A stretch of 15,393 nt of DNA from an uncultured Fastidiosipila sp. (GTDB lineage Bacteria > Bacillota > Clostridia > Saccharofermentanales > Fastidiosipilaceae). The stretch spans positions 1-15,393 of the forward strand of contig CALLQJ010000175.1 of assembly GCA_938014865.1 (NCBI GenBank), written 5' to 3'. Below the pieces are notes generated by a model. It was given only the letters and a program-made list of their open reading frames with translations, was not told where the DNA came from and ran no database searches. The translations under genes and the position numbers were made by a program. Shown piece after piece: positions 14,594 to 15,393 of this stretch. The stretch's first letter is position 1. Each line of letters starts with the position of its first letter.

Positions 14594-15381
14594 TTAAATC
14601 TCAAAAGCCTCAAGAGCTTCCTTCAGCGGGACAGACGGTGCCGCCCCTTCTTTGGTCACGGCCAAAGCCGCTGCTTTAGACGCCCGTTCCAGTGCCTCCT
14701 CCAAAGAAGCCCCGGTCATGAGACTTCCGAGAAAATAGCCGGCATAGGTGTCCCCCGCTCCCGTACTGTCGACGGCCTTTACGGGATAAGCCTTTTGCGG
14801 AATGATGCGCCCGGCATCCGCATAAACGGCACCGGCAGCCCCGAGGGTCAGGACAATCTTCAGGGCCGGGAATTTTTTGATTAAAGCCTTCGCTAAATCC
14901 GTATAATCGTCCGGAAGCTTTTCCAAGCCTAAAATCTGCGCCGCCTCCACCTCATTTAAAAGCAGATAATCAAGCTTTTCCAAAGGATAATGCAGGACCT
15001 CTTCCCGCATCGGCGCCGGCGTAAAGGCAATGCGCATCCCTTTTTCCGCTGCTTTTTCCATAATATACGGCAGATTGTTAATTTCGTTTTGCAGAACAAT
15101 CAGGTCGCCCCGGTCAAAAGCGGAGAGTACTTTATCAATCATTTCTTTTCCGATCGCAAAATTGGCGCCGCCGTAAATCAAGATGCAATTGTCGCCTCCG
15201 GCATCATTCTGAATCACGGCATGTCCGCTCGGAATCTCATTTAAGACAGAGATATAATCCGTTCTGACGCCTGCTTCCCGGAGCATCTCCCGCAGAAAGA
15301 GACCGTCTTCGCCGATCGCTCCCGCATGATAGGTCTCCGCCCCGGAGCGGGCCAGGGCCAGCGACTGATTCAGGCCCTTGC
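14594..15381 (-). CDS. Ribokinase-like PfkB-family sugar kinase (N-terminus missing at contig end)
   Basis: The frame runs off the right end of the window. Translation upstream of the first Met (15286) continues as family sequence, Lys-Gly-Leu-Asn-Gln-Ser-Leu-Ala-Leu-Ala-Arg, the equivalent of the ribokinase Gly-Gly-Lys-Gly-Ala-Asn-Gln motif. So 15286 is not the start and roughly the first 40 residues are absent. The C-terminal PfkB signature Asp-Ser-Thr-Gly-Ala-Gly-Asp-Thr-Tyr-Ala-Gly carries the catalytic Asp, and Ala-Ala-Leu-Ala-Val-Thr-Lys-Glu-Gly-Ala-Ala-Pro-Ser-Val-Pro is the usual ribokinase ending. Leu-Gln-Asn-Glu-Ile and Asn-Glu-Val-Glu-Ala also fit ribokinase better than 2-keto-3-deoxygluconate kinase. 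The reaction is ATP-dependent phosphorylation of ribose or a similar sugar. It converges with the AraC gene across a shared terminator, so it is not part of the GH88 operon. Confidence 0.9.
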
Positions 15382-15393
15382 AGATCGGAAGAG
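15382..15393. other. Residual Illumina adapter sequence at contig end (artefact)
   Basis: The last 12 bases are AGATCGGAAGAG, the start of the standard Illumina TruSeq adapter. The kinase reading frame is family-like up to base 15381 and becomes meaningless (Leu-Pro-Ile) exactly across these bases, where a Gly-Gly would be expected. They are not genomic. Confidence 0.93.

Noticed and set aside
15284..15286. ATG at 15286 as the start of the kinase gene
   Set aside because: Conserved ribokinase sequence continues upstream to 15379, so this is an internal methionine.
14594..15381. 2-keto-3-deoxygluconate kinase (KdgK) as identity of the sugar kinase
   Set aside because: It would complete the KduI pathway neatly, but the motifs match ribokinase better and the gene is not in the same operon.

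Overview
The window looks like an accessory glycan-utilisation region from an anaerobic, probably host-associated Bacillota (Clostridia or Erysipelotrichia type). Reasons: LplB/YtcP-type sugar ABC permeases with a lipoprotein binding protein and no ATPase gene alongside, YesN-like and cupin-AraC regulators, strong AAGGAG-type ribosome binding sites, short hairpin-plus-T-run terminators, and GC content that swings sharply from gene to gene. Genus cannot be called from sequence alone. The right-hand 12 bases match the Illumina adapter, so the window ends at a contig end that carries an artefact.

Layout from left to right. (1) The C-terminal part of a YesN-like AraC regulator (+), cut by the window start, followed by a notably AT-rich GH29 alpha-L-fucosidase gene (+). 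(2) A convergent bidirectional terminator at 2234-2271, then a GH35 beta-galactosidase (-) with its own promoter. (3) A 332-base gap holding several hairpins, then an ABC importer operon read leftward: LplB-like permease, YtcP/LplC-like permease and a LipO-type binding lipoprotein. The binding-protein gene contains one in-frame amber codon 80 codons before its natural end. (4) A leftward operon read in the order GH88 unsaturated glucuronyl hydrolase, kduI, a 274-residue unrecognised two-domain beta-rich protein, and an S1-type sulfatase. It ends at a clean terminator at 8938-8965. (5) A divergent cupin-AraC regulator (+) that shares the promoter region of that operon. (6) A bidirectional terminator and a ribokinase-like PfkB sugar kinase (-), truncated at the contig end.

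How the genes may work together: the GH88, KduI and sulfatase set is the signature of intracellular breakdown of sulfated unsaturated uronic-acid disaccharides, the products of polysaccharide lyases on glycosaminoglycans such as chondroitin sulfate, hyaluronan or heparin/heparan sulfate. None of the enzymes has a visible signal peptide, so the model is uptake of oligosaccharides by the ABC importer followed by cytoplasmic desulfation and hydrolysis. GH88 then releases the unsaturated uronate and KduI isomerises it. KduD, KDG kinase, KDPG aldolase, the lyase, the sulfatase-maturating enzyme and the ABC ATPase are not in this window. The GH29 and GH35 genes on the left point to fucose- and galactose-capped host glycans as a second target.

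The most interesting points are the uncharacterised 274-residue protein locked by translational coupling between kduI and the sulfatase, the single in-frame TAG in an otherwise intact transporter gene, the AT-rich fucosidase gene, and a symmetric operator candidate in the divergent promoter region.
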